A program made the position numbers and the translations under genes. From NCBI GenBank assembly GCA_934675165.1, contig CAKUPP010000004.1, positions 1-64,000 of the forward strand: DNA of 64,000 nt. The letters run 5' to 3'. The notes under the pieces were generated by a model. It saw nothing but the letters and a program-made list of their open reading frames with translations. It ran no database searches and had not been told where the DNA came from. This DNA is from an uncultured Eubacteriales bacterium. GTDB lineage: Bacteria; Bacillota; Clostridia; Oscillospirales; Acutalibacteraceae. Shown here piece by piece: positions 23,229 to 32,075 of this stretch. Each line of letters opens with the position of its first letter. Positions within the stretch are counted from its first letter, which is position 1.

Positions 23229-23752
23229 ACATTTTTAATAGGCTTTTCAAGCAATAACGAAAAAGTTAATGTTATTATTATCTTGGCAACATTATACGGT
23301 ACAATTATCGAAAGCATTAATCCATTTAATAAATCCTTTGAAATACCAAACATGTTAATCCATAAACAATAATTAATTATAAGCTTTATTGTTAAACACA
23401 AAATTACAGAAATAACAATACCAAATATCTTGTAAAATTTATTAAATTGTTTACGCCAAAAAATCTCTAAACCAAAAATTATTACCATAGAAGTTAGACG
23501 TATTATAAATCCAATCCAACCAGCCGAACTAAAAGTTATGGCCCGTAAAGCTGAGACAACAAATAATACAACAAATCCAGATGTACTTCCAGAAATTAAA
23601 GTTGCTAAAAAAACTGGTATATCAGAAAAATCCAACGTTAAAAAAGGAAAAATCGGAAAAATTGAAATTTTTCCTATCAAACCAAGTATCAACGATATTA
23701 CTATAAACACAGAATTATAAACAATTGCAAGAGCTTTTTTTTGCCGTTTCAT
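23210..23752 (-). CDS. ECF-type vitamin transporter S component
   Basis: A 180-residue integral membrane protein with about six hydrophobic segments and the signature FPFLTLDFSDIPVFLATLISG near the N-terminus, typical of substrate-binding S components such as RibU. It would bind a vitamin and pair with an EcfA1A2T energy module coded elsewhere. The start at 23752 is chosen because GAGGGG lies 7 bases upstream. A perfect 14-bp palindrome abuts that ribosome binding site. The substrate (riboflavin or another vitamin) cannot be decided. Confidence 0.8.
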   Translation of the reverse strand: MKRQKKALAIVYNSVFIVISLILGLIGKISIFPIFPFLTLDFSDIPVFLATLISGSTSGFVVLFVVSALRAITFSSAGWIGFIIRLTSMVIIFGLEIFWRKQFNKFYKIFGIVISVILCLTIKLIINYCLWINMFGISKDLLNGLMLSIIVPYNVAKIIITLTFSLLLEKPIKNVIDMTE

Positions 23753-23764
23753 TTTTCGTCCCCT

Positions 23765-23796
23765 CAATTATACAAAATATTCATTTTGTATAATTG
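23765..23796 (-). promoter_or_regulatory. perfect palindrome in the ECF gene leader
   Basis: CAATTATACAAAAT (23765-23778) and ATTTTGTATAATTG (23783-23796) form a perfect 14-bp inverted repeat with a 4-base loop ending one base from the GAGGGG ribosome binding site. As DNA it contains TATAAT and could be an operator over the promoter; as RNA it would fold next to the ribosome binding site. Confidence 0.6.
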
Positions 23797-23875
23797 GAAC
23801 ATGCTTTATTTTTCTTAATAAATCAAATCAAAATTACACAAAGATAAATATTTAAAATTTTTATTCAATTTTTTA

Positions 23876-24844
23876 TTATATAGAAATATGTAATGCCATA
23901 GTATAAAGTTCTTCATTGAAAAATTTTTTAAAATTCAAAGCATCATCTATGCTATAATCAACAACTTTATTGCACGCCAAAGCTACCGCACGATTTTTTT
24001 GATTATCTAACAATAGTTTTACTGCATGACATCCCATTACACTAGCGGTTACTCTATCTCTAAGTGTTGGTGAGCCTCCACGCTGCACATATCCAAGAAT
24101 AGTAAATCGAGAATCTATTCCTGTTTTTTCTTTTATTAATTTTACAATCTCTTCTGAATTTCCACAGCCTTCTGCAACTATAACAATAAAGTGCCGTTTT
24201 CCCATTTTTTGAGTATATTTTATTCTCTCAATAACATCTTTTTGTAAATCACATACTTTTTCAGGTACAATTATTGCAGTTGCGCCTACAGCAATGCCAG
24301 TTTGTATGGCAATGTCTCCACAATTTCGGCCCATAACTTCTACCACACTGCATTTTTCATGAGATTGTGCTGTATCTCTTATTTTATCTACCATTTCTGT
24401 AACAGTATTCATAGCAGTATCATATCCAATTGAATATTCGCTACACGCAACATCATTGTCAATTGTTGCTGGTATAAAAATACAATTGAGTCCATAATTT
24501 TTTAATTCACCAACACCGTTTAAAGTTCCATTTCCTCCAATAGCTATTAATGCATCTAATTTTGATCGCTTATAAAAATCCACAGCTTGCATTATTCCGG
24601 ACTTTGTTTCAAATTCAGAATCTCTTGAACTAAAAAGAACAGTACCTCCTCTATGAAGTATTTCAGAAACGCTACGCAAATTCATCACAAAAGCATCGCC
24701 AGTTCTCAGCCCCATGTATCCTCTTCTTATTCCTACAACTTCTACATTTTTACTTATCGAAAATCTTGTTATTGCTCGTACTGCAGCATTCATCCCTGGA
24801 GCATCTCCTCCACTGGTTAAAACACCAATTTTTTTTATACTCAT
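23876..24844 (-). CDS. pfkA: 6-phosphofructokinase
   Basis: A 322-residue PfkA of usual length. GVLTSGGDAPGMNAA is the N-terminal nucleotide loop, ATIDNDV (catalytic Asp and its neighbour, about 128-134) is the substrate site, MGRNCGD and GYVQRGGSPT are further conserved blocks. It phosphorylates fructose 6-phosphate in glycolysis. The usual GGDGS motif is GGNGT here (Asn105 where bacterial enzymes have Asp), a change at the Asp that helps bind Mg-ATP. It lies 35 bp after ackA in the same direction and is probably in the same operon. Confidence 0.92.
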   Translation of the reverse strand: MSIKKIGVLTSGGDAPGMNAAVRAITRFSISKNVEVVGIRRGYMGLRTGDAFVMNLRSVSEILHRGGTVLFSSRDSEFETKSGIMQAVDFYKRSKLDALIAIGGNGTLNGVGELKNYGLNCIFIPATIDNDVACSEYSIGYDTAMNTVTEMVDKIRDTAQSHEKCSVVEVMGRNCGDIAIQTGIAVGATAIIVPEKVCDLQKDVIERIKYTQKMGKRHFIVIVAEGCGNSEEIVKLIKEKTGIDSRFTILGYVQRGGSPTLRDRVTASVMGCHAVKLLLDNQKNRAVALACNKVVDYSIDDALNFKKFFNEELYTMALHISI

Positions 24845-24879
24845 ACTAAATCACACTCCACAAGATTCTAATTTAAAAC

Positions 24880-26103
24880 CTAAGTATTGGAGTGCTGCGT
24901 TTGCAGCAATTCCAATGTTTCTCTGGCTATTGCCAATTCTTCGTTTGTAGGAATTACATAAACATCAATTTTAGAATCACTTGAAGAAATTTTCCCCTCT
25001 TTTCCTGAAACGGTGCATTTATTCAAAATATCATCCAATTTAATTCCCATAAACTCCAAATTATTGCAAATATTTTTTCTATGCTCCCACTGATTTTCTC
25101 CTATTCCTCCGGTAAATATTATTGAAGTGCATCCTTTAAGTACAGCGTTATAAGCACCAATATACTTAACTATTTGATATACCATAATTTCGTGAGCAAG
25201 TTTTGCACGTGAATTTCCAGATTTTTCTGCTTTTAACACTTCTCTATCATCGCTACTTACACCGGATATTCCTAAGACTCCAGATTGTCTATTAAGAATA
25301 TTATTTATTTGATTATATGATAATTTTTCTTTTTCACACAAGTGAAGAATAACTGATGGATCAATAGAACCGCATCTGGTACCCATTATTACTCCACCAA
25401 GTGGAGTAAGTCCCATACTTGTTTCTACAGCCAACCCATTTTCTATAGCAGTTATAGAAGATCCGTTCCCCAAATGACAGCTTATTATTTTAGTGGTTTT
25501 AATATTTTTGTTAAAATCACAACACATTTTTTTACTAACATATTTGTGAGAAGTTCCATGAAACCCATATTTTCTAAGATGATGCTTTTTGTAATATTGA
25601 TATGGAATAGGAAAAACGTAAGCTTTTGGCGGAAGATTATAATAGAAAGATGTATCAAATACTGCTACCTGAGGAATATTTTCTCCCAATAATTCCTTGC
25701 ATGCCAAGATACCAGATAAATGTGCTGGGTTATGCAGTGGAGCTAATGGAATTAATTCTGTAATTTCGTCAATAACGGTTTTGTTAATAATAGATGGATT
25801 TTTAAAATACTCACCACCATGAACGACTCTATGACCAACTGCAGCTATTTCATTTAAATTTTTAATGGCTCCTGCCTCGGGATCAGTAAGCATATCTTCT
25901 ATTAATTTGAAAGCTTCTTTGTGAGTATAAATATTATTTACTTTTTTAAAAAATGAAGGATTTTTTGCAGTAAATTGTTTAAATTCACTTTCAGTATTTC
26001 CTATTTTTGCACATATCCCTTTAGCAAGAACCGTCTCCGTCTCCATATTTATTAATTGATACTTTAAAGACGAACTTCCGGAATTTAATACAAGAATGTT
26101 CAC
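24880..26103 (-). CDS. ackA: acetate kinase
   Basis: A full-length 407-residue acetate kinase. NSGSSSLKYQL at the start, VGHRVVHGGEYF, FDTSFYYNLPP, KYGFHGTSHKYV, SCHLGNGSS and FTGGIGENQWEHR are the known family blocks with the catalytic Asp and Arg residues. It makes ATP and acetate from acetyl phosphate, the last step of acetate fermentation. GGGGGAGTG precedes the ATG. The gene lies between an HD-domain gene and pfkA. No phosphotransacetylase gene is beside it. Confidence 0.97.
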   Translation of the reverse strand: MNILVLNSGSSSLKYQLINMETETVLAKGICAKIGNTESEFKQFTAKNPSFFKKVNNIYTHKEAFKLIEDMLTDPEAGAIKNLNEIAAVGHRVVHGGEYFKNPSIINKTVIDEITELIPLAPLHNPAHLSGILACKELLGENIPQVAVFDTSFYYNLPPKAYVFPIPYQYYKKHHLRKYGFHGTSHKYVSKKMCCDFNKNIKTTKIISCHLGNGSSITAIENGLAVETSMGLTPLGGVIMGTRCGSIDPSVILHLCEKEKLSYNQINNILNRQSGVLGISGVSSDDREVLKAEKSGNSRAKLAHEIMVYQIVKYIGAYNAVLKGCTSIIFTGGIGENQWEHRKNICNNLEFMGIKLDDILNKCTVSGKEGKISSSDSKIDVYVIPTNEELAIARETLELLQTQHSNT

Positions 26104-26141
26104 TTTTGGTCACTCCCCCTCTGTAACATTATATTAAACAA

Positions 26142-26735
26142 TTATACCCTTTTGTTCCTAATTTCAGAAGTACCTTTCTCTTTCAAATAAGTAGCCTCCA
26201 AATCTGATATATGTAACTTTACTGCCAAGGGGAATTTATCAAATGCCTGACTCATGGAAAATCCTCCACCGCGCACTGCATCGTCAAATCCTCCCATATG
26301 CCACCTTATAGCCATTGCTTCGCTTGTTTTTAAACGCATAAATCTTTCAATTAAGAATACAGATTTTTCACCATGTCCATATGGGAAAACATCATCAATA
26401 GTATAGTACGGTATCTGTTCCCATACACCCGTCAACTCATTTTTTACATTTCTGGTAGAAATTTTGTAAAAGTGCGATTTACATATATCGTGAAGCAACG
26501 TACAAATTGTGATACTTTCTAGATTGTCATTTTTTTCTTCAAAATATTTCTGTTTAAAAACATCGTATACATTTAAGCTATGCTGAACTAGCCCATACTT
26601 ACACGCACAATGATATTTAGTACTTGCAGGTGCTTCAAAAAAATCCGTAGACTCTAGCCAATTTAAAAGTTCTTTTGAGCCTTCTCTTTTTATGTTGTCT
26701 TCATATATAGAAATAAATTCGTCTTTTAAATCCAT
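26142..26735 (-). CDS. HD-domain phosphohydrolase
   Basis: A 197-residue HD-domain protein: HSLNVYDVF (first His), TICTLLHDICKSHFY (the HD pair), YPYGHGEKS-like FPYGHGEKSVFL, and a MAIRWHMGGFD motif. Such proteins hydrolyse phosphate esters of nucleotides or related compounds; similar clostridial proteins are annotated as HD hydrolases near sugar or nucleotide genes. The start at 26735 follows GGAGAG; an in-frame start at 26774 would add an unlikely stretch. It is the first gene of the HD-ackA-pfkA cluster. Confidence 0.8.
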   Translation of the reverse strand: MDLKDEFISIYEDNIKREGSKELLNWLESTDFFEAPASTKYHCACKYGLVQHSLNVYDVFKQKYFEEKNDNLESITICTLLHDICKSHFYKISTRNVKNELTGVWEQIPYYTIDDVFPYGHGEKSVFLIERFMRLKTSEAMAIRWHMGGFDDAVRGGGFSMSQAFDKFPLAVKLHISDLEATYLKEKGTSEIRNKRV

Positions 26736-26772
26736 AAAATAAAATCTCTCCTCAATATTGATTAATAAGCAC

Positions 26773-26802
26773 ATTATAACACTTTTAGTATGTATATGTC
26801 AT
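26773..26802 (-). promoter_or_regulatory. promoter of the HD-ackA-pfkA cluster
   Basis: On the minus strand ATGACA (26797-26802) and TATAAT (26773-26778) with an 18-bp spacer. Confidence 0.6.
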
Positions 26803-26842
26803 TTTTATTTTCAAAATATTTATAAAAATATGATGTATTGTT

Positions 26843-26872
26843 GTATATAAATAAAATTTAATGACAATAATA
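26843..26872 (+). promoter_or_regulatory. sigma-F-like promoter of spoIIQ
   Basis: GTATA (26843-26847), 15 bp, then GACAATAATA (26863-26872). The Bacillus forespore sigma-F form is about GYATA and GGNRANAHTR with 15 bp, matched at 9 of 10 positions in the -10. In B. subtilis spoIIQ is sigma-F dependent. The predicted RNA start would be close to the GGAGG at 26878, leaving a very short leader, which is a caution. Confidence 0.5.
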
Positions 26873-26891
26873 TTACTGGAGGTGTATTTTA

Positions 26892-27686
26892 ATGGACGTA
26901 TTAAACAATAAACCCACTACCGGTAAACCTGATTTTGGAGGGCAAAACGGATCTCAAAAATCAAAAAAGAAAAAATTTTATATTTCTTTAGCAGTGTTTA
27001 TAGCAACATTATCTGTAGCGGGTTGGGCTACTTATGCAAGTGTTCAAAATTTTACTGTATCACCACAACAAGTAAAAAAGGAAAATTTATCTCAAAATAA
27101 TTCTAAATCACAAAATAAGATTAAACCAAAAAACTCAGTCGAAAAAGAAAGCACATCTGAAGAAAAAGTTCTCGAAAAGACTCCCATCCCTATTAAAAAA
27201 GAACCGCAAAAAAAATCAAACGATGTGGAAGCACAAGACGAACAAGTACAAGCTGTTTCTGCAGAAAATATAGTTCCAGAAATAACTTACCCAACCAATA
27301 ACGTTATTTTAAAAGAATTTAGTGACGGGAAACCGGTTTATTCAAAAACTATGGGAGATTGGCGTTCGCACCAAGGTGTAGATTTTAAATGTGATACCGG
27401 TAGTATCGTGAAAGCTATAACAAGTGGAATCGTTAAGGACATATATGAAGACTCAGCGCTAGGCGTTACAATAGTAATTGAACATGATACTAAATTTACT
27501 GCATATTATTCTGGATTATCTAAAGAAACCATGGTAAAAAAAGGGGAAAAGGTAAAAAGTGGGCAGGATATAGGATCAGTTGACAAAGTCCCATGTGAAA
27601 TTTTAGAAGAACCACACCTTCACTTAATGATATATAAAGAAGATAAGATAATAGATCCTATATTGATACTTGAAAAAGATGTTTGA
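26892..27686 (+). CDS. spoIIQ: SpoIIQ-like M23 peptidase-domain protein
   Basis: A 264-residue protein with a 28-residue cytosolic N-terminus, one membrane helix (about 30-50), a Lys/Ser/Glu-rich linker (55-130) and a C-terminal M23/LytM domain. The domain has HQGVDF and PHLHL, giving the His, Asp and His-x-His zinc-site residues. Size and layout fit clostridial SpoIIQ, which sits in the forespore membrane and joins SpoIIIAH across the engulfment space; clostridial forms keep the zinc site that B. subtilis lost. A sigma-F-like promoter precedes it and a terminator follows. A general M23 membrane peptidase is the alternative. Confidence 0.68.
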   Translation: MDVLNNKPTTGKPDFGGQNGSQKSKKKKFYISLAVFIATLSVAGWATYASVQNFTVSPQQVKKENLSQNNSKSQNKIKPKNSVEKESTSEEKVLEKTPIPIKKEPQKKSNDVEAQDEQVQAVSAENIVPEITYPTNNVILKEFSDGKPVYSKTMGDWRSHQGVDFKCDTGSIVKAITSGIVKDIYEDSALGVTIVIEHDTKFTAYYSGLSKETMVKKGEKVKSGQDIGSVDKVPCEILEEPHLHLMIYKEDKIIDPILILEKDV

Positions 27687-27719
27687 TTTTTTAAAAAATT
27701 AGTAAATTTTAAAAAACAT

Positions 27720-27756
27720 AACTATACACTTACTATTTTGGGGTGTATAGTTTATA
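27720..27756 (+). terminator. terminator after spoIIQ
   Basis: AACTATACAC (27720-27729) pairs with GTGTATAGTT (27743-27752), followed by TATATTTT. Confidence 0.75.
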
Positions 27757-27829
27757 TTTTATACGTCTGAATATCAAAAAGTATTTCATTTATATTCTTT
27801 ATATAAAACATAACCAAAATAATGTAACG

Positions 27830-27858
27830 TTGACTTTTTAATTTGGCTGTTTTATAAT
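27830..27858 (+). promoter_or_regulatory. promoter of the SPFH operon
   Basis: TTGACT (27830-27835) and TATAAT (27853-27858) with a 17-bp spacer. Confidence 0.75.
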
Positions 27859-27911
27859 TTTATCAACAGATTTAAATTTAAACATCCTAAAAATTGAAAG
27901 GAGAAAATTGC

Positions 27912-29123
27912 ATGGGACTTATCAAAGCAGGAATTGGTGCTATAAACGGAACTCTAGCAGATCAATGGAAAGAATTTTTTTATTGCGATTCAATGGATAA
28001 AAACACAATGGTTATGCGTGGTCAGAAAAAAATTGGTGGACGTTCTTCCAATACACATGGAAACAATAATATTATTTCTAACGGTTCTGGCATTGCAGTC
28101 GCTAATGGCCAGTGTATGATTATTGTGGATCAAGGAAAAGTTGTTGAAATATGTGCCGAACCAGGAGAATTTACTTATGACACATCCAGCGAACCAAGCA
28201 TATTTAGTGGTGGATTAAAAAAATCTATTATTAATACTTTTAAAACCATTGGCAAACGGTTTACATACGGAGGTGATACGGGAAAGGATCAACGAGTATA
28301 TTACTTCAATACAAAAGAACTTGTAGACAACAAATTTGGAACACCCAACCCTATTCCTTTTCGGATTGTAGATAAAAATATTGGACTAGACATTGATGTT
28401 TCTGTGCGATGCTCAGGAATATACTCTTATAAAATATCCGATCCTATACTTTTCTATACCAATGTATGCGGAAACATTGAAAAAGAATATACAAGGGAAG
28501 AAATTGACAGTCAACTAAAGACAGAATTTGTAAGTGCACTCCAACCTGCATTTTCTAAAATATCTGATATGGGAATTAGGCCCAACGCAATACCAGGACA
28601 TGCTGAAAAATTAGCAGAAATAATGAATAACGTACTTACAAAAAAATGGAGCGATTTACGCGGATTATCTGTAGTTTCAATTGCAATGAATCCAATAACT
28701 TTAACAGAAGAAGATGCCCAAATAATAAAACAAGCACAACGCACTGCCATAATGCAAAATCCAACTATGGCTGCAGCTACCTTGACAGAAGCACAAGCTG
28801 CTGCCATGAAAAATGCAGCTTCCAATTCTGCAGGAGCAATAACAGGGTTTATGGGATTAGGAATGGCACAATCTTCTGGAGGAATAAATGTAAATAATTT
28901 ATTCTCTGCAAATAAACAAAATAATAATTCCAACAATCTTTCTGAAAATAATTGGAAATGTAATTGCGGAAATATGGCAACTGGGAATTTTTGTTCGCAA
29001 TGCGGAAATCCAAAACTTAAAAATCCTGTTCCAAAATTTTGTTCTGATTGTGGTTGGAAAGTACCAGAAAATACTGAAACTCCTAAATTTTGCCCGAATT
29101 GTGGAAAAATGTTTACTTGTTAA
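27912..29123 (+). CDS. SPFH-domain protein with C-terminal zinc ribbons (YdjI-like)
   Basis: A 403-residue protein. The N-terminal SPFH/'virion core protein' domain (about 1-270) begins MGLIKAGIGAINGTLADQWK and contains a CSGIYSYKISDPILFYTNV core. An Ala-rich segment (about 280-340) is followed by two zinc ribbons (CNCGN...CSQCGN and CSDCGW...CPNCGK). It corresponds to B. subtilis YdjI, which assembles at the membrane with YdjG/YdjH under envelope stress. The start at 27912 has AAAGGAG 8 bases upstream. First of a four-gene operon. Confidence 0.82.
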   Translation: MGLIKAGIGAINGTLADQWKEFFYCDSMDKNTMVMRGQKKIGGRSSNTHGNNNIISNGSGIAVANGQCMIIVDQGKVVEICAEPGEFTYDTSSEPSIFSGGLKKSIINTFKTIGKRFTYGGDTGKDQRVYYFNTKELVDNKFGTPNPIPFRIVDKNIGLDIDVSVRCSGIYSYKISDPILFYTNVCGNIEKEYTREEIDSQLKTEFVSALQPAFSKISDMGIRPNAIPGHAEKLAEIMNNVLTKKWSDLRGLSVVSIAMNPITLTEEDAQIIKQAQRTAIMQNPTMAAATLTEAQAAAMKNAASNSAGAITGFMGLGMAQSSGGINVNNLFSANKQNNNSNNLSENNWKCNCGNMATGNFCSQCGNPKLKNPVPKFCSDCGWKVPENTETPKFCPNCGKMFTC

Positions 29124-29141
29124 AAAGTGAAAGGAGAAAAT

Positions 29142-30230
29142 ATGGGTAATTTACTGGAATATAAGTGTCCCTCATGTGGAGGTGCACTGAATTTTGACAG
29201 TTCAATACAAAAAATGAAGTGCCCTTATTGTGATACAGAATTTAAACTTGAAACTCTAAAAAAATATGATGACGAACTAAATGATGAAAAAAATGATGAT
29301 ATAAATTGGGATATACAAAATACTAATTATTTGTCTGCAAAGGAAGATAATGAACTCAACACATATGTTTGTCAATCATGTGGTGGAGAAATAGTTGGTG
29401 ATAAAACCACTGCGTCTACTAAATGTCCCTTTTGCGATACTCCTGTAATAATAACACAAAAATTTTCAGGAAATCTACGTCCTGATTACATAATACCGTT
29501 CAAATTAGACAAACAGGCAGCTGAAGATGGTCTAAAAAAACATTTAAAGAAAAAATTTTTTCTCCCAAAAGTATTCAAAAGTGAAAATCATATAGATGAA
29601 ATTAAGGGAGTTTACGTTCCATTTTGGTTATTTGGCGCTCACGCTGATGGCCAAGCAAGGTATCGTGCGACAAGGACATCTGTATGGAGTGATTCTAATT
29701 ATAACTACACTCAAACAAGTTTTTATTCCGTAGTTCGAGTTGGAAATTTAGACTTTGAAAATATTCCTGTAAATGGATGCTCAAAAATTTCTAACGATTT
29801 GATGGAGTCGTTGGAACCGTTTAATCATAAAGATGCAGTCGATTTTCAAACCGCATATTTAGCCGGATATATTTCGAATAAATACGATATTACTGCGTCT
29901 GAAAGTGTGACCCGTGCCAATGAACGTGTTAAACATACTGTTGAAGATGCCTTGAAATCAACAGTTACCGGATTTAATACCGTTTTGACACAATCAAGTA
30001 GTGTCAATCTAAACGGAGGAAGTATAAAATACGCACTATACCCAGTTTGGCTGCTAAATACTACTTGGAATAATAAAAAATATACATTTGCAATGAATGG
30101 ACAAACCGGACAATTTGTGGGTAATTTACCTATGGATAAAAAAGCATATTTAAAATGGTTTGCAGCAATAGCGGGAATCAGTAGTATAATCACTTACGGA
30201 TTGGCATGGCTCATTAATTTAATGCAGTAA
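29142..30230 (+). CDS. zinc-ribbon membrane protein (YdjG-like)
   Basis: A 362-residue protein with two N-terminal zinc ribbons (CPSCGG...CPYCD at about 9-31; CQSCGG...CPFCD at about 74-96), a central domain with PDYIIPFKLDK and GVYVPFWLFGA, and one C-terminal membrane helix (about 338-358). This matches the TFIIB-type zinc-ribbon/YdjG family found next to SPFH and TPM proteins. It may anchor the SPFH protein to the membrane. The start at 29142 has GAAAGGAG upstream; it begins 18 bp after the previous stop. Confidence 0.8.
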   Translation: MGNLLEYKCPSCGGALNFDSSIQKMKCPYCDTEFKLETLKKYDDELNDEKNDDINWDIQNTNYLSAKEDNELNTYVCQSCGGEIVGDKTTASTKCPFCDTPVIITQKFSGNLRPDYIIPFKLDKQAAEDGLKKHLKKKFFLPKVFKSENHIDEIKGVYVPFWLFGAHADGQARYRATRTSVWSDSNYNYTQTSFYSVVRVGNLDFENIPVNGCSKISNDLMESLEPFNHKDAVDFQTAYLAGYISNKYDITASESVTRANERVKHTVEDALKSTVTGFNTVLTQSSSVNLNGGSIKYALYPVWLLNTTWNNKKYTFAMNGQTGQFVGNLPMDKKAYLKWFAAIAGISSIITYGLAWLINLMQ

Positions 30231-30240
30231 GAAGGTAAGC

Positions 30241-31041
30241 ATGATGATAAATAAAAAAATGATATCAATATTTTTGATTTTATTTATTTTATCTATTGGA
30301 TTTATAAATATATTAGCTGATCAGGTTCACCCCTCACGATTAGAAGACAGTGCTTCAACGTTAACATCATCTGAAAAAATATTATTGATTTCAATGTTAG
30401 ATGAAATTAGTACAAAGCAAAATTGCGATATAGCTATAGTTACGATAGACGATCTAGATGGTAAAACTCCTCAACAATATGCCGATGATTATTATGACTA
30501 CAATAATTATGGTCTGGGAGAAAACAAAGATGGTATTTTGTTACTTATAAGCACAAATAGCAGAGACTGGTATATATCTACACATGGATTTGGAATAACA
30601 GCATTTACTGATGCTGGAATAAATTATATTGGTAAACAGATATCTACCTATCTTTCAAAAAATGATTACTGTCGTGCGTTTGAAACTTATGCCAATTTGT
30701 GTGACAGCTTTATAAACAAAGCAAAAAAAAGCAACCCCTACGATTCGCACAATCTTCCTAAAGAACCTCTTGGATGGATTTGGATACCAATATCGTTAGC
30801 AGTAGGAATTTTAATATCTTTTTTGATTACAGCAGCAATGAAAAGTCAATTAAAAAATATAAAAAACAAATATAAAGCAGTACAATATGTTAAAAAAAAT
30901 AGCCTAGATATTACTGACAAACGAGAATTGTTTTTATTTAGTAAAATCGATCGTCATGCCAAAGTTCCAAAAAACTCTGCAAGCACTGTCCATACAAGTT
31001 CATCAGGCAACAAACACGGTGGTGGCGGTGGAAAATTTTAA
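30241..31041 (+). CDS. TPM-domain membrane protein (YgcG/YdjH-like)
   Basis: A 266-residue protein with an N-terminal signal or anchor helix (8-27), a TPM domain (about 40-160; NCDIAIVTIDDL, YGLGENKDGILLLIS), a second membrane helix (about 180-200) and a Gly/Ser tail ending HGGGGGKF, a common ending in this family. TPM domains act outside the membrane and are linked to envelope-stress complexes with SPFH proteins. It starts 10 bp after the YdjG-like gene. Confidence 0.82.
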   Translation: MMINKKMISIFLILFILSIGFINILADQVHPSRLEDSASTLTSSEKILLISMLDEISTKQNCDIAIVTIDDLDGKTPQQYADDYYDYNNYGLGENKDGILLLISTNSRDWYISTHGFGITAFTDAGINYIGKQISTYLSKNDYCRAFETYANLCDSFINKAKKSNPYDSHNLPKEPLGWIWIPISLAVGILISFLITAAMKSQLKNIKNKYKAVQYVKKNSLDITDKRELFLFSKIDRHAKVPKNSASTVHTSSSGNKHGGGGGKF

Positions 31042-31063
31042 TACAATCAAAGGAGAGAGCTTT

Positions 31064-31567
31064 GTGAAAAAATTCGGTAATAGATGGATATCCATCATGT
31101 TTATATCATTAGTAGTCATAACTCTATTGTCAAGTTGTAGTTTAAATCAAGAAACAATGAAAAGTAAAACTGCATACGAGAAAACATCTTCAACTTTAGA
31201 TAATGTCAATTTTAATACTGTGGATAAAGACTACACAAAGATGAAAACGCAAGAAGCATATGAAGATATGTATTCATTTGTATATTCACAATCGGCGAAA
31301 GAAAATCTAAACAAAATAATGAAAGTTAAAGGTTTGGTAACTCGTAAATCCGAAGAAAATATTAATTTATATGCAGTAAAAATACGAGATTACAAGAAAA
31401 ATTTATTTGGACCATATTTTTACGTTATGGGATGGTCAGAAGAAAATTACGAAAACCTCAGAAATAAAACTATTGAAATTGTAGGAATAAATAAATATGT
31501 GGATCAAATTGGAACTTTTGCATTGGTTACTATTCCACAAAATGTTGAAGTGGTTGATGCAGAGTAA
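31064..31567 (+). CDS. lipoprotein, unknown function
   Basis: A 167-residue lipoprotein starting at GTG 31064 with AAAGGAGAG upstream. The signal peptide ends in the lipobox LLSSC (Cys about residue 26). The mature part has an OB-like pattern (MKVKGLVTRKSEENINLYAV, then NYENLRNKTIEIVGI). No named family recognised. It is the last gene of the SPFH operon, 22 bp after the TPM gene. Confidence 0.65.
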   Translation: MKKFGNRWISIMFISLVVITLLSSCSLNQETMKSKTAYEKTSSTLDNVNFNTVDKDYTKMKTQEAYEDMYSFVYSQSAKENLNKIMKVKGLVTRKSEENINLYAVKIRDYKKNLFGPYFYVMGWSEENYENLRNKTIEIVGINKYVDQIGTFALVTIPQNVEVVDAE

Positions 31568-31572
31568 CATAA

Positions 31573-31617
31573 AAAAATCCGAACATATTGCATTAACAGC
31601 CGTATGTTCGGATTTTT
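31573..31617. terminator. bidirectional terminator
   Basis: AAAAATCCGAACATA (31573-31587) and TATGTTCGGATTTTT (31603-31617) form a perfect 15-bp stem with T-runs in both directions. It ends the SPFH operon on the plus strand and rnpB on the minus strand. Confidence 0.9.
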
Positions 31618-31630
31618 AAACTAAATTAAA

Positions 31631-31970
31631 AAATAAGTAAATCGATAAGCCGAGTTTTGTCGTGAGTAATCATCTATCTTGGCCAAGTGTCACCACACTG
31701 GCTCAACGCCACTTTTTATTACACCGAGCAAGTGTATTTTTTACCAAACAGTGTTGCTCCGATTAGGGTTTGCACGGCTGCACAATCTCTTGTACACCGG
31801 TGAGCTCTTACCTCGCCTTTTCATCCTTACCCAAATTATTGGGCGGTTTAGTTTCTGTTGCACTTTCCCTGAGGTCGCCCTCGGCGGTTGTTAACCGTTA
31901 ATCTGCTCTGCGGAGCTCGGACTTTCCTCATATCAATTTAATTGACACGCGATTACTTGATTTACTTACA
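31631..31970 (-). ncRNA. rnpB: RNase P RNA
   Basis: On the minus strand the conserved GAGGAAAGTCC (31919-31929) is followed by GAGCTC and, further on, the P4-region ACAGAAAC...ACCGCC (about 31841-31859). The 3' end has ACAAAACTCGGCTTAT (about 31644-31659). The ends pair as P1: AAGTAAATC near 31959-31967 with GATTTACTT at 31635-31643. The RNA is about 340 nt. It is the catalytic part of RNase P, which trims tRNA 5' ends. Confidence 0.93.
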
Positions 31971-31976
31971 AAAATT

Positions 31977-32005
31977 ATTCTATCATATCAATTTTAAGAA
32001 TTCAA
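31977..32005 (-). promoter_or_regulatory. promoter of rnpB
   Basis: On the minus strand TTGAAT (32000-32005) and TAGAAT (31977-31982) with a 17-bp spacer. The expected RNA start near 31970 agrees with the P1 helix. Confidence 0.75.
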
Positions 32006-32075
32006 GCTCAAAAATTTCAATTATTTAGTATTATGACGTGATATTAAAATTTTTAAATTTAAAAATTATTCATAT

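Noticed and set aside
31679..31894. 71-codon frame on the plus strand
   Set aside because: It lies antisense inside the RNase P RNA gene.
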